Shown here: piece after piece, positions 23,644 through 35,860 of the stretch
How the letters are laid out: the number at the start of each line of letters is the position of its first letter
Numbering within the stretch: the first letter of the stretch is position 1
Source: Dallia pectoralis
Lineage: Eukaryota; Chordata; Actinopteri; Esociformes; Umbridae
Direction of reading: 5' to 3'
Assembly: GCA_029465975.1 (NCBI GenBank)
Contig: CM055756.1
Location: 3,140,601 to 3,204,600 of the forward strand
Length of the DNA stretch: 64,000 nt
Translations under genes and position numbers: made by a program
The notes under the pieces: model-generated
The model's database searches: none
Seen by the model: the letters and a program-made list of their open reading frames with translations, nothing else
What the model was told of the DNA's origin: nothing

Positions 23644-24317
23644 TTGGTTGCCCCAACGACAACTCGACAGGTGAGATCCGCATCCCGGATTCACCTCTAC
23701 ACTGTTGATTTTAAGATCAGTGTTTTGCGGGTATTATTTCATAATGCTACCTGTGAGGCATCTCTAAAACTAGACAATCAACTATATTTGCTTACTTGGG
23801 CACAAGGGTTTCCCAATCTTTTTTCTATTCTGCCCAAAGGAAGTTCTAGCTGTTCTGTGAAGAGAGTAGTACACATTGTTATATTTCAGTTGCTTCACTA
23901 TTTCTTACATAGAATAGCCTTCATCCTCAAGACATTGAACCCACAATTTCTGATGCTCCAGATACACAACCCGTCTGAAGAACTAGTCAGTTGCATTGCT
24001 TCGTTAATCAGCACAACGGTTTTCTTATGCGCTGACATAATCGCAAAAGGGGTTTCTAATGATGAATTAGCCTTTAAAAATGATGAACTTGTATTAGCAT
24101 GCATAACATGCCATTGGAGAACCGAACTGCTAGTTGATAATGGTCCACAATACGCTCATGAAGATATTCCATAAACAAATCTGTTGTTTACACTTACGAT
24201 AGTTATTAAAAACATTATCAATGTCAAACCTGTATTTCTGATATAGACAAAAAAGTGCATTTAACAAAAAATAAAGATATTTGTTTAAGTGTCCCAAACC
24301 TTTTGAATGGAAGTGCA
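23644..24317 (-). mobile_element. Tc1-like transposon relic of a second family
   Basis: The order of recognisable strings is typical of a widespread fish Tc1 family whose transposase lies on the minus strand: GTGTTTTGCGGGTATTATTT, GTAGTACACATTGTT, ATAGAATAGCCTTCATC, then the noncoding 5-prime part and a terminal TGTCCCAAACCTTTTGAATG. Part of the N-terminal coding region seems deleted near 23935. The plus-strand frame at 23644-24174 runs antisense to the element and is not a gene. A relic of the same or a close family lies at 46025-46536. Confidence 0.75.
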
Positions 24318-24385
24318 CATATAAATATGCTGTATACTGCATTATAATGTATTGCATGAACTAAAGTCATACTGTAACAGGACGT

Positions 24386-25515
24386 TAATCAATCAAATGT
24401 ATTTTATAATGCCCTTTTTACAACAAAGTTGTCACAAAGTGCATTTGCAAACACCCAGCCCGAACTCAACAGAGCACACATCTACATGTTGATACAAGTT
24501 GATCCACAGCGGCTAGGAAAAACTCCCTGATGGGTCTAATTTAGAAAGAAACCAAGAGAGGAACCAGGATCTTACAGGTGGCCAGTCCTCTTCTGGCCGT
24601 GCTGGGTGAATTTATAATAGTATAGTTTAATAAATAGTACATGCATTTTTTAAATGCAGAGTGTGTAATAAAATAGAATAGTCCAGGTCAAATACAGTCA
24701 GAAAGGGACAACCACGAAGGTTGAGGGTTTGGCAGATTGAAAGCCGAAAATGTCAGGTTTCATCAGCTGCTCAGCCTGCAACACAACCAGGGGGCCCCAA
24801 GGAGGAGTCCGCCACATGTTTCCACGGCTGATTGGTCCCACAGCTGTGGCCAGTAGGCGCGGGTCCTCCTTAAGGGAAGCGGAAAACAAGACACAGGGAA
24901 AGGTTAGACACCCTAGTTCCCTACGTCTCCGGCGCAATAGTAGAGCAGCATAAATATTGAAACTGAAACGGGGGGGGTTCAGTGAAACTGTGGCCCTAAA
25001 CAGGGTAAACCGGGTGGACAGGGCCCAACAAGCTGGAAAACATCCACCCACTTTACCAAGCATCAACCAAGGGACACCAGTCAACTGCAACCACTCTGGG
25101 AAGGTTTAGTTTTACTCACAGAGTTACTCAAACCCGCCCGGCCAAAGACAGCAGGGAGGAAATTAATTCCTACCATTAACCTTCGTACCCTGGGCCATAC
25201 TACACATAACCAAAGGCCGTACTAAAGAGATGCATTTTTAATGGTGACTAAAAAGTTTGCGCTTTGCGTGTCTGCATTTCTAAACCGGATTGGCAGCTCT
25301 TTCCATAACATAAGAGCTCTATAGGAGCTCTACCTCAGTTTGTTTTGAAATTGTAGGTACAATTAGAAGGCCAGCATCTTTTATCTTACAGGTTACGCAT
25401 AGGTATGTATGGCTGGACTAATTCAGCGAGGTATAGAAGCAAGTTCATGTAAAGAGGCTAATGTGGTCAATTTTTTTTGTTCTAAGTGAGTCTCACGTCT
25501 GTTTGTTTCTCAGGT
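24386..25515. repeat. Diverged long interspersed fish repeat
   Basis: Landmarks match a dispersed repeat of about 1 kb that I recall from salmonid and other fish genomes: ATCAATCAAATGTATTTTAT, GTTGTCACAAAGTGC, GGCTAGGAAAAACTCCCTGA, GTGGCCAGTCCTCTTCTGGC, then CATAACATAAGAGCTCTATA and ATAGGTATGTATGGCTGGAC. The middle (24640-25130) is less recognisable. The class of the element is unknown to me. Confidence 0.6.
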
Positions 25516-27099
25516 CCTAAAACTGCATTTCAGTTTGATCAGAATTTAAGAGCAGAAAGTTTTCTAAAATCCACATTCAAATACTCTGCAATGGGGAAAT
25601 GAAAAAAATAATGTTAATTTACACAAGATTATGGACCGTAAATTAGATTTGTGGGTCAGACTGTAAGTACATATTGAAGATTTATTAATGCTTTGAAAAA
25701 TCTGGTGAGAGGAATACAGAGAAGTCAGTGGGATGAAAAGACTTCCGCTCACCCTGTCATAAATATGCAATGTATGCTCTAAGTACATTTTTCATAATGC
25801 CTACATTTACACATTTTTATTTTACCAAAACCTTTTTAGATGCAATGCAGACAAAGCAATGTCAGAAGACTGCGCAAAGAGTGTTTTTTTTACAGAGGCA
25901 AATCTCAGATGATAGATTAACTGGTCTTTTGCGACAAAGTGATTCTAGATACAAGGACAGATTGTCATCCAGGTCCAGTGATCAAAGGAGGCACAGAGGT
26001 CGCCAGCACAGTTCACTAGTCTGTTCCCGGGTACAAGCTTTACAGGATGGCCACATATGTTTCCCTCCTAATCCTCTCTGGTGTTCGGAGGACTTACGTT
26101 TTCTATAAAGCCTAAAGTAACGAATTTACACGTGACTAAAAGTGTGTTCATTTCAGTTAAACATACATCATTCACCAAGTGGAGTGAATCCAGAAACTTG
26201 GTTAGATAGGGAGCTCCGGGCGATCAAAGAAATCAGCGTGGGTGCTGTTTGGCTGTGAAGCCTCACTTCTGCCCCTGAATGGATTCAACGAGAGATAGAG
26301 ACAGAAAATGGATCAGTGGCCAGCTAGAGGAGCGCAAGAGGGGGTTGAAAGCAAACAGCCCACTGCCAGTGTGATATATGTTTAAGCCCACTGGGTGCCG
26401 AGCAGAGACACCCGGCTTAAGATCTTTAACTCGTCTCAGGTACAAGGACGGTTCGATCTTTACGCGACTCAAGCTGCTGCGTTATTAAAGAATAACAAAA
26501 CCCACGGTAAAGTGCCCATGTGAAGGCAAGGGGAAAAAACTTTTCTGCTCGCTCGAAAACGTGCACAGTCATAGATATGTTATTCCTATTAATGCTAAAT
26601 GTATGCTTCTATTACAACAAAATCGTTTTTTCAACAGTTTCCAACTGCTTATATAACTGTCTGTCTTCTGAACTTCCTATTTTGAACTTTCCGGAACATC
26701 ACAACAGATGGCCATCTTCTGAATGCGCTGTAGTCAGTAGCACACACCGCACAATCTTGGCACCAGGCCTGTCAAAGTATGCACGGCAACTAATTCAATA
26801 CATGTCCTCCATTAGATCATGCATTTTTGGGACTATTTATGCCACGTCATAATTCATGGATGTGATAGAGATACCCAAAAGAAATTGGTTAATTGGTAAA
26901 TATGAGCAAAACGGGCTGTGAAAAATATTTCTACATTGTTCATATCGTCTTGAGTTGTCAGTCAACACCTCCAGTTGCTTTGCGGTACTAAACATTGCTT
27001 AATTATTGCCTTGATTGTGGAAGTGGGCTTTTTCAAACGTTGAGCACCTATATTAAAGCTATAGCTTCTAATTGTGACCCCATACCCCGCATTCATGTG
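25516..27099. other. Intergenic DNA
   Basis: No recognised exon. Short frames at 25770-26108 and 26520-26852 match nothing. The stretch at 26900-27000 may be further old transposon sequence, but it could not be assigned. Confidence 0.45.
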
Positions 27100-27248
27100 G
27101 CCAAATTAAGATGGCCCGCCTACATTGAACATAGTTGCACACCCCTTGTAGAGTCCATGCCTCGGCAGATCGGTTCTGTTTTGGCGGCACACGGAGGACC
27201 AGCAGCATACTAAGCAGGTTGCCATAATATTTTGGCTCATCAGTGTAC
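27100..27248 (+). mobile_element. Tc1/mariner-like element, right-end fragment (third family)
   Basis: The plus-strand coding remnant VESMPRQIGSVLAAHGGPAA followed by a stop is the transposase C-terminus. It is followed by the terminus CCATAATATTTTGGCTCATC and AGTGTA, like the ends of another common fish Tc1-type family. The rest of the element is absent or unrecognisable. Confidence 0.7.
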
Positions 27249-28352
27249 ATACATCTATGTCAAAAGGTCAATTTAATTACATGTATATAACCATCACAAA
27301 GTTTCAGCTAAATCTGTCTCTCTCATCAGTTTCAACACTTACCTTAGAAAAGCGAAGATTCGGTAGTGTGACTGTCACTTCTTCTCTCATGTTGTAACTG
27401 TTAATTAGGAGTCGCTCAGATTACCTGTACAGTCAGTCCACAGTCAGCTGCGAGGCTCCCTCAGCGGGAATGGACAAAACAAGACCACCCAAAAACTGAA
27501 AGAGCACGCCCGTGTTGTTTCTGTAAATGATTCAAACGGCGGGGGGACCGCTCTTTGTAAAGGGAGTCCGGCCAGGGTTGGGAGATTGAGACTGTCAAGG
27601 TAAGGCCTCCCGGTGACGGACGTTGGCTGAGCGTTTCATACGCCTACCTCGTATTGATTTGTTTGAATCAAACTCGAATACAAAACTCGGTAGGGTTCCT
27701 ACATCAATAAACAAGCCTGGCAGGTGAGGACAGATGAGGGAGCTGTATAGTGTGAACGGAGCTGGCTCCAGGGCCCTGTGGAAGGGCCCTTATGGTTGTC
27801 TTTATTAATCTGCACTGCCAGGAAGCCATTACCGCAGTGTCTTACATAACTTATGTTATATTTGCTTAAACAGAGCGGAATATATACCCCCTTTTTCTAT
27901 GGCCGCTACACCAGTTTTTCCACTTGAGAACTTCTCCACCCCCAGGCTGGAGTGTTGGTGTCCAGTCTGGCATTGGCATTGAGAGGGGGTGTCTGGCGAG
28001 CTGGGGCTCCAGTGAAATGACAAGGAGTGATGTGCCACTGGTTACAAACACACAGCTTGGCGTCTCCCAAGACCTTGGAAAGAGAACAAATAAAGAAAGC
28101 TCAAATAAAACCAAGCGTTGTTCATCCTTATCTGTCAGAAGGCTATAAGTTTAGAGTATGACAAGCAAAGCTAGTCGGAAGGTAATTAAATCCAGCTCAG
28201 AGAGGGGGCAATTAAAGACCAAGCAACCATTTAGGCCTAGAAAGGGGAGATAAATTGTCATCATATATGTTATATTGGTATGTATACGAGCTTGGTGGAC
28301 GCTGTCCCAAATAATTACATCTAATTTATACGGATGTCATGTCACTGTAAAG
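27249..28352. other. Intergenic DNA with a GC-richer unique block (about 27540-28250)
   Basis: The interval 27540-28250 is unique and richer in G+C, with strings such as CTTTATTAATCTGCACTGCC near 27800. It shows no protein similarity and is a weak candidate for a conserved noncoding element. No exon was recognised. Confidence 0.3.
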
Positions 28353-29212
28353 CAGAGTGTTCACAAGTCTCTCAGCTAGAGTCCAAGTCAAGTCTCAAGT
28401 CTTTAAGATCGAGTTTAAGTCAAGTCTCAAGTCTTTGAGCTCGAGTCCAAGTCAAGTCTCAAGTCTTGGAGCTTGAGACCAAGTCAAGTCTCAAGTCTTT
28501 GAGCTCGAGTCCAAGTCAAGTCTCAAGTCTTTGAGCTCGAGTCCAAGTCAAGTCTCAAGTATCTGAGCTCGAGTCTAAGTCAAGTCTCAAGTCTTTCGTG
28601 GTAATAATGAGTGTTGTATCGCCTGTTGCGTTATCATGACTCAGTATCAGCTTTGAATAGTTGTTTGGTATATGTTCAGAGTAAAAAGGCAATTGCAATA
28701 TGACAAAAAAAATGTATGTGCACCGTGTCTACAACTAATCACAGCTAATAAAAGACTGTACTCTCAAACCCAGTGTAACGTTAACAAAATAAAACAATAC
28801 CAAAGCAAACAAACACTCATTCATCTTTTTACAATATCCAGCAAACGACTGTCGAAGTTAATCTCCTGATGGTCGTAGCTAAAGCAAGAAGCAAGCTAAC
28901 GTTAGACGAGCAATGCTGAGCTGAACATGTGTGCTAACCAATCAGAGTGCGTCTAATGATGAACGGCAACTGGCTCTGTGGTTAACATGTTTGTTGTCCT
29001 CTCTCGCGTGTGTCCGATAGTGAGGGGACAAACATTCAGCTCATCAGACGTTTCCTAAAATTAAACATTGTTCACGAGTCACGCGTCTGAAGTCCGAGTT
29101 GAGTCTGAAGTCTTATGAGGACGAACGAGTCTCAAGTCTAGTCTGGAGTCATTGTGTGTGCGACTTAAGTGCGACTCGAGTCCCAGTCTCAAAATCGAGT
29201 CCCCATCTCTGT
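28353..29212. mobile_element. Possible non-autonomous hAT-like element with internal minisatellite
   Basis: The left end reads CAGAGTGTTCACAAGTC, and the complement of the right end reads CAGAGATGGGGACTCGA, giving short similar termini. Both subterminal parts are packed with AAGTC and GAGTC words in the same style: a 32-bp array at the left (28366-28597) and degenerate copies at the right (29085-29205). This layout resembles dispersed fish elements I recall. No clean target duplication was found. Confidence 0.5.
28366..28597. repeat. Minisatellite, 32-bp unit, about 7 copies
   Basis: Units of GAGCTCGAGTCCAAGTCAAG plus TCTCAAGTCTTT repeat head to tail, with single-base variants and one shorter first copy. 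They appear to be the expanded subterminal region of the possible transposon around them. Confidence 0.9.
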
Positions 29213-32200
29213 CTAGAAGCCAACAGGCAAGGGCACAGTCATGTTCAGCGTTGAATTGATGTATTTGAATCAGCTGTGAAAACTAGGGCAGTCAAAGTTA
29301 ATGTGGTACCGTGTGCAGTTTAATAAAAATACGTAATAAAATACGCTAATTGTTTCGAAACTGTTAAAATATACTTTTACATTTTGAGCTAGAGAGCCAT
29401 TCATAGCTTGACTTTTATGGAGCTGGCAGGATCACCCGTCAACCATCTCGGTTGTCCCTCTCTGACAGTATTTGTTATATGTTATATGTTTTTAATATAT
29501 GTTATATGTTTGTTGTACTGTAGTCATTATGCACAAACCGTGTATAATTCTGTGGTCAGTGGTAGGTGGTTTATCTATTGCAATTTATGCTAGCAATGAT
29601 GTATCAACGCTGTCAGCTGCCTGCCACGGCCGGGCCTCTGTTGGCAGACCATCTGCAAGTTGGACCAATTTTGCTAATCTGTGTAGTTATCAAATATGCA
29701 TCTATGGGGAGCTAAACAAAAACAGCTGGCTGGCCATTAGCTGGAGGCTATTATTAGAAATACTTTTCTTCATTGCTAAACACTGCTCAGATAAGTAATT
29801 GGCTGGTTATTCTTCTAGCTAACATTCTAGTTATATAATCTATCAACGTGACTTATCATTATTGAATAATGTACAGAGTTGATTGGATCAATATTCCATT
29901 GTTCAATGCTGTTATTTTCTGTGCTATTATGAGCTTTTTTGACGTGTGTTTTTGCCATGCAGAATATTCCTAACCATGTATTATTAGTTAAAACCATAAT
30001 TGATTGCTTGAAGGGTGCATTATACATAGGTCTAGCTGTTAATACTTTAAAAATGATGTCACCATTTGGCACAGCCAAAGACTAGTAGCTGCCACAGCAT
30101 CTGAACTACTGTGTAAATTCAAATAGACAAATTGCATGGATTGTTTAATTGAAATAGTCATGTTTAATCAACTGAAAGGTCAGGTTTATTAATGTAATAT
30201 TATTCATTGAATAATATTCTGTCTAATCTTGAGTGCAGAAGTCTCATTTTACTATTCACAAGATCAGTATTTCAAAATATTGATAATTAAAACTCTTTGC
30301 CTGAAAAATAAAACAAACGTTCAAATGTTAATAGTTAGTTACTGCTACACAGTATGGCGTCCTACTTCAGGTTATCTTTGAACAGTGTTGTGTGCCAAAC
30401 AAATAATACACATGTTATTTTTGTAACAAATTAGACATTATAAGATACATACATTTTGCTCTTCACATTAACAAGAGTATTTGAGACGACTATCATTTTG
30501 CCATGAACCTATATGTTAATTTGATGAAGTCTACGAGTGGGTGTGTTTACCCTGGTTTTGAGACTCTGTGTGCTGGACAGTAGAGCATAGCAACACAGCG
30601 CTAAAAGACACGGCAACATGTGGAATCATCCCACGTAAGAACGAAGGCACCAGACCCATTTAGACAGCTTTAATGGCAAGCTCTGTGAGAATCCAGTCTG
30701 AGCTGGAATTCCTGACAGTATTTGGGAGACTACTTAATAACTGTAGAATTAAACAAATTATAAACACAGTGTTATGGCGACAGAGCAGAAAGATGCCAGA
30801 CTTGAAACCATGACAATCTGTACTTATCTCAGAGAAAAGAAATACATATATATATAGCCATAGCGAGAAGATTAGCTTGGATGTGAAGTGACTGATTCTG
30901 TACACATTATCTCCTTTCAACAGTTTGAAGATCACATTGTTGTCTGAGGGCCATCATGTTAAGCAGCGTAAATCATTTGGTCAACATGCGGCATAATATT
31001 CACATTTGATTTTCTTATTTGTCTATTCCAGAAAGTAACTATAAAACGGAAAAAAAATGCTAACGTACAGTTTGGTAAAACGAGCTGCCTTTTTCCTGGG
31101 AAAGTAAGAGAATTTCAGTTGCTACGGCCGCAGGCGCTAAACACGTCGTATTCCCTGGTATGTGTGGATTCAAGGGCAAAGCTGTAACGAACAGTGGCAT
31201 TGATGATACCGCAGGATGTGTGCTTGCAACAGTGCACTACTCGAGGCGACCCGGGGCTTTAATGAGATAGTCTTTCAGGGACACGTCTGTGAGGAGACAG
31301 ACAGACGAAGAGCAGGGTTCAGTCATATCTGAGTGCATTAATCAGGCAGAGAGACATTATAATTGTGCTTTTTTTCTAACTCAGGGAGCACCAAGTGGAG
31401 GCTTGTCCCTCTATGTCATTAGGAACTATGATGTTATTTTGGTAGATAGACGACACTTGAATTCATAGATTTTGCATTGGACATAATTAGGGCTAACTTT
31501 AGCAGTACGTAGTTTTTTGGCAACTTATTTGTTAAAATGTACCCCAAATATATGTTCAATAATGGTAAATATATATTTTTTTCTCATTTTCGAAAATGAT
31601 TTTATTCACGTGAGAGCAAGGTAATGTGAATATTTTTTTACAGAGAGTAACATATAAGTAAAAGCAAAAGAATGACAGTAATATATTGCCCGTTTATTGT
31701 CTGTCCTCGATGATCATTGTTGTTTTTGGAACCAGAGGGCAGGAGACCTGCTGGTCTTTGATTCTGAAACTGCGTAAATCATCGCTCAGACTGAAACATT
31801 TCATTTGCGGTATTTGTGTGTTTATTGGTCCCTAACTGACCAGCCCATCCATCGCTGACCAAGACAGGCTTGTTTTTTTATTAGGGAATACTCTGTTGAG
31901 AAGTTTATTGAATAACACTTAAGTTCACGTGTGGGTTTAGAGCTGGCTCTGAGCACTGCAGGAATAACAAACATTTCTCTTAAAACTGTTTACTGTAAAA
32001 TGTGTTATTGCTTGTGCATAGCATTCCCTCATCATGTCAGCTACTGCAGTTTAGTACAACCCACAGAAACCAATGGGGTTAATTTAGCCATTTAAGCAAA
32101 CCACTAGTCATTGACTCATACCAATATGACACAATGAATTAAATATAATTTACTCATGGCTATACTCATAGTTCTTTCTAAAGTCAGTAGTCTATAGTCA

Positions 32201-32752
32201 GTATTTTCCTCAAATAAATTATTTCTTTTCAAATAAACGCAGGAAAATATATGTAAAAATGCTTGAAACAATTAGTGTGTTTCACTTGTCATCTTTGTTT
32301 ACACTCCAAGTAATGCACTTGACTTTAACTGTACAAATCGTGCCATTTATACATCTTAAGTAACCCCATTTTTGTATTACACGTCTGTTAGCAGACACCC
32401 TTATTTTATGTATGGTTTACAGTCAGTTATTCATGCAATCCACTATATCAGTGCTCTCTACAATTCTGCTTGACGCTGTGGGAACTGGGAAGGCAGCTGT
32501 GGTTAAGCAAAAACAGTCATCTCTTCTTATGCTGGAGACGTAATGACATAATAAGAGGTATCAGATCCCAGAACAGTTTCATTTAATGGAATGTAGAAGA
32601 AGAGACAGGGTAATACAGCAGCAAAAGCGGGTACTCAGTGATTACTCTCGATGATATTTAGAAAAGAGCAGTGGAGCAAATTACTTCACATTGTAGTGAT
32701 TTTGGTCTAAAAATCTCAACAGCTCTGTCATGAAGAGATTTCCCAAATACAG
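29213..32752. other. Intergenic DNA; GC-richer unique block at about 31080-31420
   Basis: Mostly AT-rich with no exon recognised. The block 31080-31420 is unique and richer in G+C, with homeodomain-like TTAAT/ATTAA cores (CTTTAATGAG, GCATTAATCAGG). It could be a conserved noncoding element; this was not tested. Confidence 0.35.
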
Positions 32753-33651
32753 CCCCCTTTAGACTACAAGGGGAGAGTGTGCATGCCTCCTTTAGACTAC
32801 AAGAGGAGAGTGTGCATGCCCCCTTTAACCTACAAGGGGAGAGTGTGCATGCCTCCTTTAGACTACAAGAGGAGAGTGTGCATGCCTCCTTTAGACTACA
32901 AGGGGAGAGTGTGCATGCCCCCTTTAGGCTACAAGGGGAGAGTGTGCATGCCCCCTTTAGACTACAAGAGGAGAGTGTGCATGTCTCCTTTAGACTACAA
33001 GGGGAGAGTGTGCATGCCCCCTTTAGACTACAAGGGGAGAGTGTGCATGTCCCCTTTAGACTACAAGGGGAGAGTGTGCATGCCCCCTTTAGACTACAAG
33101 GGGAGAGTGTGCATGCCTCCTTTAGCCTACAAGGGGAGAGTGTGCATGCCTCCTTTAGCCTACAAGGGGAGAGTGTGCATGCCCCCTTTAGACTACAAGG
33201 GGAGAGTGTGCATGCCTCCTTTAGCCTACAAGGGGAGAGTGTGCATGCCCCCTTTAGACTAAAAGGGGAGAGTGTGCATGCCCCCTTTAGACTACAAGGG
33301 GAGAGTGTGCATGTCCCCTTTAGACTACAAGGGGAGAGTGTGCATGCCCCCTTTAGACTACAAGGGGAGAGTGTGCATGCCCCCTTTAGACTACAAGGGG
33401 AGAGTGTGCATGCCTCCTTTAGCCTACAAGGGGAGAGTGTGCATGCCTCCTTTAGACTACAAGGGGAAAGTGTGCATGCCCCCTTTAGGTTACAAGGGGA
33501 GAGTGTGCATGCCCCCTTTAGATTACAAGGGGAGAGTGTGCATGCCCCCTTTAGATTACAAGGGGAGAGTGTGCATGCCCCCTTTAGACTACAAGGGGAG
33601 AGTGTGCATGCCCCCTTTAGACTACAAGGGGAGAGTGTGCATGCCCCCTTT
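32753..33651. repeat. Minisatellite, 33-bp unit, about 27 copies, hairpin-forming
   Basis: Units of CCCCCTTTAGACTACAAGGG plus GAGAGTGTGCATG repeat every 33 bp (GCATG at 32781, 32814 and onward). Each unit contains CCCCTT and AAGGGG around an 8-nt spacer, so it can form a 6-bp-stem hairpin, and a GCATGC palindrome. Copies differ at a few positions (CCCC or CCTC; GACTAC or GCCTAC). Because 33 is divisible by three, plus-strand frames stay open for up to 346 codons. One is broken by a single C-to-A change near 33261. I regard these frames as non-coding. Confidence 0.97.
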
Positions 33652-34959
33652 TGGCTCTTTGAGGAAGGACATCGATATTCTGAGGTAAGTCACATATCTG
33701 AGATAAAATGCAGATTAGGGTACTTTACATCCAAATTAAATACTTCACCTATTTCCTGTCCGATGGCTCATGCTGCTTTGTCTCAAGCTGCTTGGCTGAC
33801 TGCAGGTCTGGTCTCCTGATTACGGTGACAGACATGCAGGAATCTGGAGCTGGATGCCAGAAACCACAAACGCAAAGGAGAGTACCCTGAGTCTGCTGTC
33901 AGTCTGCTCTGTGGAGAGGTAAACAGGAGTAGTCTGTCCTTGGAATGCAGGGCTTGTCTCTTGGCCAGGAGACTAACTAGGCCACGTACAGAGAAGGTAC
34001 CAGTCAAGGTCTGCGGGCAGCTCAACAGAAAACACCAATGTAAAATAAAATATGTTGCAATCAGCAGAGAGCCAAGTGGCAGTGTCGGGCCAAACATATA
34101 AACATTTCTGATTCATATTCCCAATATAAAAACACAGTTTACGAACTGTGCACCTGAGCATGTGTGCCAAATTGCATCAGAGTTAAACAAATTATAATAT
34201 GTTAACCTGTGCCAGTTATAGTGCTACTGTGTGGTACATATGATCGTTTCTGTTGAGTCCTGATGGTGTTTGGAATATGTATACCAAGATACATGTATAA
34301 ATATAAAATATGCTTGTCTGAATGCAGTGTTTCAGTTGAGTTTTACACTTAGAGATGACGGTTTCAAGGGCTGATTTTAGTTCTGCCTATTGGAACAGCA
34401 TGCTGTGAAAGGGTGTGGCCTAGGGGCTTTTCTGTCAATCAAAAATAAACCTTCCTTTTGGATGACGTTCTTCCTGATAGGACCCGCCTTATTAGCTGGA
34501 CTTCTCAAGCTAGTCAAGTCCGCCCTAAAAGCTGTATTCTGGTCTCATTTGACCAATGAATCTTTTTCCACATGCTGTCACAAAAACGTTTTGTTTTTAT
34601 ATATAACATAACATTTCCCGTGAGTTGAAATAATGTTTTTATTCAACCCGCTGAGTGATTTATTGACCCAATGCCAGACTTTACTTCATAGTCCACAAAC
34701 GATTTTCCTCCATGTCTGCATAGTTACCAAGGAAGAGATATGAAATGTCTAACTGTTAAAGAATTGTGCCTTTTAGGATCAGAGGAAAAACAATTATTGC
34801 CATACTTCTAGGAACTGTAAACATGTTGAATAGACCTTAGTGAGTATACATTATATTTTAGACAAAAGAACAAGTACGACTGGAGATAATTTTTTAAGCC
34901 GTTTGTTCACGCATACATTTATACAAGTTTGGAAATTGAAAATGGAAAGCGTGTCACGT
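33652..34959. other. Intergenic DNA
   Basis: About 1.3 kb between the 33-bp array and a dead LINE. No exon or RNA gene was recognised. Confidence 0.5.
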
Positions 34960-35860
34960 CTAACTCCCATGGTATCCTCCAATGGTGGAGAGCTTATCCT
35001 GTAGTAGGGCTGGGATTATGGTGTTGAAAGCAGAGCTGAATTCCACAAACAGGATTCTGGCATAGATTCCAGGGTAGTCTAGATTCTGGAAAATGAAGTG
35101 GAGAGCCGTGTTGATCGTGTCGTCCACAGAACTGTTGGCTCTGTAGGCTGCAGTGGGTCTAGTACTGGATCTGTGATGGTTTTGAGGTGTGAAAGCACCA
35201 GTAGCTCAAAAGGCTTCATAACCTCAGAGGTCAGGGCCACTGGTCTGTAGTCATTTAGCCCTGTGAACCGTGGTTTCTTGGGGACTGGGATGATGGTGGA
35301 GGACATGAAGCAGGCTGGGATGTTGCATAACTCCAATGATTTATTAAAAAATGTCTGTGAACACTGCAGGTAGCTGGTCAGCACAGTGCTTGAGGGTGGA
35401 GGCAGAGACTCCATCAGGACCAGCTGCCATTCTTGGGTTTTGACTCTTGAATAGTCTGTTTACATCGCTGTCCAGTGTAGAACATGGGTTGTGGACGAGC
35501 CCTGGTGATCGGGACTGTTGGAGGCGGCAGGAGACAGATGAAGAGGGGGTGCAGTCAGCACTGCTCCTTTGTCTCTTAAATCTGCAGTAAAACTGGTTGT
35601 TGGCAAGCTGCAGAGAGTCGGTAGCCTGGGGTGGTTTGCATTTGTAATTTATCTGTTTAATTTCCATCCAAAACGAAGCAGTGTCATTTGCTGAGAGCTG
35701 TTGTTTCAGTTTTTCACCATACAAGCCCTTGGCCTCCTTAACTGCCTTTGAGAAGTTTTACTTAAGCCTTAGTCTGAGTAGGTCCCTGTCGCCTCTTCTG
35801 AAAGCCCCCTCCTTGATCGCCCACAGATGTCTAAGCTGTGAACCAGAGTTTATCCTCGGT
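34960..35860 (-). pseudogene. LINE (non-LTR retrotransposon) reverse-transcriptase fragment, dead
   Basis: Minus-strand reading in order: FRRGDRDLLRLRLK then a stop, KAVKEAKGLYGEKLKQQL, AAGPDGVSASTLKHCADQLP, then after a frameshift SLELCNIPACFMSSTIIPVP, TGLNDYRPVALTSEVMKPFE and HLKTITDPVLDPLQ. After a second frameshift it reads ARILFVEFSSAFNTIIPALL. These are the linker and the first palm blocks of an L2/CR1-like fish LINE. The expected aspartate of reverse-transcriptase motif A (FVDFSSAFNT in relatives) is glutamate here. The element is truncated at both ends. Its 5-prime side abuts a 29-bp tandem array. Confidence 0.88.

Noticed and set aside
23644..24174. 176-codon plus-strand frame as a gene
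   Set aside because: It is antisense to a degenerate Tc1-like element and has no independent similarity.
32753..33651. CRISPR-like regular repeats
   Set aside because: The repeats are head to tail with no unique spacers, in a vertebrate genome; there are no cas genes.
32777..33819. Plus-strand frame of 346 codons with an 11-residue repeat
   Set aside because: It is explained by the 33-bp period; another frame is equally open until one base change. No start context, domain or signal was seen.
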